Shown here: piece after piece, positions 61,391-64,000 of the stretch
Layout: each line of letters starts with the position of its first letter
Position numbering within the stretch: position 1 is the stretch's first letter
Assembly (NCBI GenBank): GCA_002633025.1
Contig: NMRB01001373.1
Coordinates: forward strand, 129,006 to 193,005
Reading direction: 5' to 3'
Source: Notospermus geniculatus
Lineage: Eukaryota > Nemertea > Pilidiophora > Heteronemertea > Lineidae
DNA: 64,000 nt
Made by a program: the position numbers and the translations under genes
The notes under the pieces: generated by a model
Seen by the model: the letters and a program-made list of their open reading frames with translations, nothing else
What the model was told of the DNA's origin: nothing
Database searches by the model: none

Positions 61391-63616
61391 ACTCAGCTGA
61401 AGAAAAAGACCTACTGTGGGAAATGATAAGAATGTCAGTAATGTGTCCTCAATAATATTGTAACCTCACCCTCCTGCAGAAAGACACGAATAATCTTCTG
61501 AATAAAACATTCCCAAGGCAAAGAATATGAAAGCATGCCAAGAATGACAAAGTTTGAGGCCATGTGTCCAATCATGCAAAATGATATTCAGACTATGGAT
61601 AAGACATGATAGCTATTGTTATTCTGTATTGACAGCGAAGAATGAAAATATCAATTTCGTGAAAGCAGAAATTTGGGATTTGTGAGAGAGTAGTGGTCTG
61701 GCCTGATGCCGCCAATATAAGCTTGGGAATTGGCCCATTTTCATCTTTTATTCTTGTGGCCATAAATGGCAAGTTTTATGGGCTCACTTCTATGCTTTCT
61801 CACCAACATCAATGGTGGGTTCATTGTTGGGAATTTTAATGGGAAAGCTGAGGTTCGACCGGACATGATGGGATAATTTAAAGTGCCTCTCCACAATGGT
61901 TGCATGGTATTCATAAAAATATTAAAAGTTAGCACAGCGATTTCCAATGTAAATGTACTGCAAAACTTGAAGTAAAAGCATTTGATAGCTTTTATGAATA
62001 CTGTATCAGCCATCGACAGTTTTCTCACACAAAGTTGACTCTGCTTCATAGAGTAGCCTACTGAAGTTTTGCCTTTCACCCCAGTGTTGGAGAATGATTA
62101 TAGAATGCAATGCATTACCGTGACGCCAATCATTACGTGGATACCTAGGAACGAGAGTTACTCTACATCAGGCAATGCTGATAGCAGTAGTTAAACAAAA
62201 TTGTCAATAGAGGTCTCCCTTAAAGCAGATATGTTTAGGCAGGATAGGGAAGGAATACAGTGGCCCTTTAAGTACTCACCGGAAAATTCATTTGGTCACC
62301 ATAAACAACAACAACATAATCCACCATGTCTTAACACAACAGTCAAATTCCACATTCAGTTATAAAATTTTTGGCAGTTCATAGAATATCGCATTCATTG
62401 AATGTGAAAAAATTATGGGCCTTGGGGACACAGTCATATGAATTTCTCACCAACGTGAGACCACTGAACTCCATACGTGTAAATCCCCTGAACTTTGAAA
62501 CAAGTGCTGAACACCAATGACAACACGCTGTCACAATAGATTTTGAGAAAATATTTTGCACACACAGCCAGGGTGAATAAACATATGCAAAATTTCCCAA
62601 GGGCCTAGTCAGGTCATAATCAGTAAAGCACAATATGTAGGCCTATTATTCTTGTACTAAAAAATAATAATTCTCTGAAGCCTTATGTAAGATTTTTTCC
62701 ACAAAGTCTTGATTAGTTGTTTGCATTAATTATGTAATATTATAGGGCCTACTGACGTCCTCACTATTCAATCCGTTGGGCCAAGGTCATAATAAAGCAA
62801 TTATGAGAGATAAAAGGGCAATTTTAACTAGAATTCTATGAAAATCATACGTTTATCTTGAAAAAACATCCCATCAACAAGCACAGATTTCCAGTAATTT
62901 CCTCACAGTTTACTGGAAATCTTTTTTTTTGTCCTGGTGTAATGTTTTTGAATGTTCCCAGGCCTCTCCATTGCATGAAGAGCACTACACCCTGTATTTT
63001 TTACCCTATTTTGGGCATCCCAGTTTTTCTCTTTTTTTGCATAGTGACGATGTGGCTACATTTTAATCCAGAATAAGAACATTGCAAATAAATTGGCAAA
63101 ACTCATTTTTTCCCAAGAAATGTGTGATAACATGTGGATTTCCTTTGTTCATTGTCATTTCAATTTTTTTGAATTTACAGATCGTATTTTTGGCACTGAA
63201 CCCTATTTTGGGCATATTTTTTCAGGGCCTATTTTGGGCATGTGCCCAATTCACTACACCCTTAAACGGCCTGAGGAGCATGTAATGGAGAGGCCTGGTT
63301 CCCCATCCGTGAGTGTTCCCTTACTATTGTCTGACAGAATAAGCTGCAACTTGACAATAGGGGACACAGTGAGAAATGCGTCGATCTATCTGCAAGTGTT
63401 TCCCAAACATTAACACTATGGCAACACTGGCAGATGTCACATTCATGACATTGGGTTTATAAAGAAGGGTCACTCATGAAATTGGCTTTCACATGAACAG
63501 TCAAGATATTACAATGAAAGCTCACGTGACTTTCACCACAACTGCCCATAGTTTTCTCTGGTCAAGTTGCCCGTAGAGAGCCAGACTTGCATGAGAAAAT
63601 GCTTGGTTTAAAAGCT
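61391..63616. other. Intergenic or intronic, no gene seen
   Basis: AT-rich sequence with short ORFs lacking domains or convincing splice sites. Confidence 0.4.
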
Positions 63617-63920
63617 TTAAAGGTGCTCTAGTTCGAATTGTAATCAGTAAACATTACGGTGTGCCACCTATTGTCAACTTCTGGTACTAACAAATCAAAT
63701 TAAATCTCGCCTTTCACAACTTTTTGTTTGTTTTTGAGTGTAAAATCATAAATATATTTCAGTAATACAAGAATATTTATCAAGATAGATATAAAAATAG
63801 ATAACATTAATGTTTTGGTATACACGGTGCTGCCACCTGTCCGAGGAAAAATAACTATTATAATCAACCATGTAAGTAAACAAACCGTAATGTTTACAAT
63901 TCGAACTAGAGCACCTTTAA
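63617..63920. mobile_element. TTAA-bounded foldback MITE
   Basis: ttaaaggtgctctagttcga and tcgaactagagcacctttaa are exact inverted ends. The arms extend through attgtaa...taaacattacggt / accgtaatgtttacaat. The 83-codon ORF inside is not a gene. Confidence 0.85.
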
Positions 63921-63949
63921 ATAATGGCTTGAGTGCTGGCGATTGATGC

Positions 63950-64000
63950 ATTATGTGAGAGGGTTCGTGGGTTCAAGTCTGGTAAGAAGTCTTTCACCTT
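63950..64000 (+). repeat. SINE fragment, cut by window end
   Basis: gagggttcgtgggttcaagt + ctggtaagaagtctttcacc repeats the words at 32400-32470. Confidence 0.5.

Noticed and set aside
63700-63951. Hydrophobic 83-codon minus-strand ORF resembling a membrane protein
   Set aside because: It lies within a TTAA-bounded MITE and runs through its terminal repeat. AT-rich chance ORF.

Overview
This is animal nuclear DNA. Genes are split by short GT-AG introns, intergenic DNA is crowded with small foldback elements and tRNA-derived SINEs, and a KIND-RasGEF gene (a metazoan family) is present. The FMRFamide-receptor-like GPCRs and a pearl/Helentron-like element with TGACCTTGA core repeats suggest a marine invertebrate, possibly a spiralian (mollusc, annelid or brachiopod grade). 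This is inference; the species cannot be read from the sequence.

Layout. 1-8.8 kb: two unrelated orphan class A GPCR genes, one intronless on the minus strand (198-1319) and one two-exon on the plus strand (7522-8772). They are separated by foldback elements and a roughly 700-bp palindromic satellite. 8.8-25 kb: mostly repeats (perfect palindromes, a pearl-like element, nested foldback MITEs), plus one unrecognised intronless ORF (15706-16683) and a PAN-like fragment (about 13.48 kb). 25.0-39.9 kb: a minus-strand gene that I assembled from 20 exons with consistent phase (1423 codons plus stop). It encodes a SAP domain, an acidic stretch, a very long E/K-rich helix, three U1/matrin-type C2H2 fingers, an RG/Q-rich disordered region and two CCHC zinc knuckles. 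It looks like a nuclear RNA/DNA-binding protein. A candidate NRF1 site lies just upstream of it. 39.9-43.2 kb: more foldback elements. 43.2-58.8 kb: a minus-strand v-KIND/KNDC1 homologue, assembled from 22 exons (2548 codons plus stop) and open at its 5' end. It holds the end of KIND1, a complete KIND2, two WH2-like motifs, a long disordered exon, RasGEF-N and the catalytic RasGEF domain. 60.6-60.9 kb: two phase-compatible exons of an unrecognised minus-strand gene. The rest to 64 kb is repeats.

The genes do not form a pathway: two receptors, a Ras activator and a nuclear nucleic-acid binder sit side by side. The most notable items are the composite SAP/zinc-finger gene with a 25-nt linking exon, the WH2-like motifs inside a KIND-RasGEF protein, two intronic hammerhead-like hairpins in sense with their host genes, and the nested foldback MITE clusters. 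The window has a few N positions (4048-4049, about 9405, about 22045). All splice sites were assigned by eye from GT-AG consensus, reading-frame phase and domain continuity.
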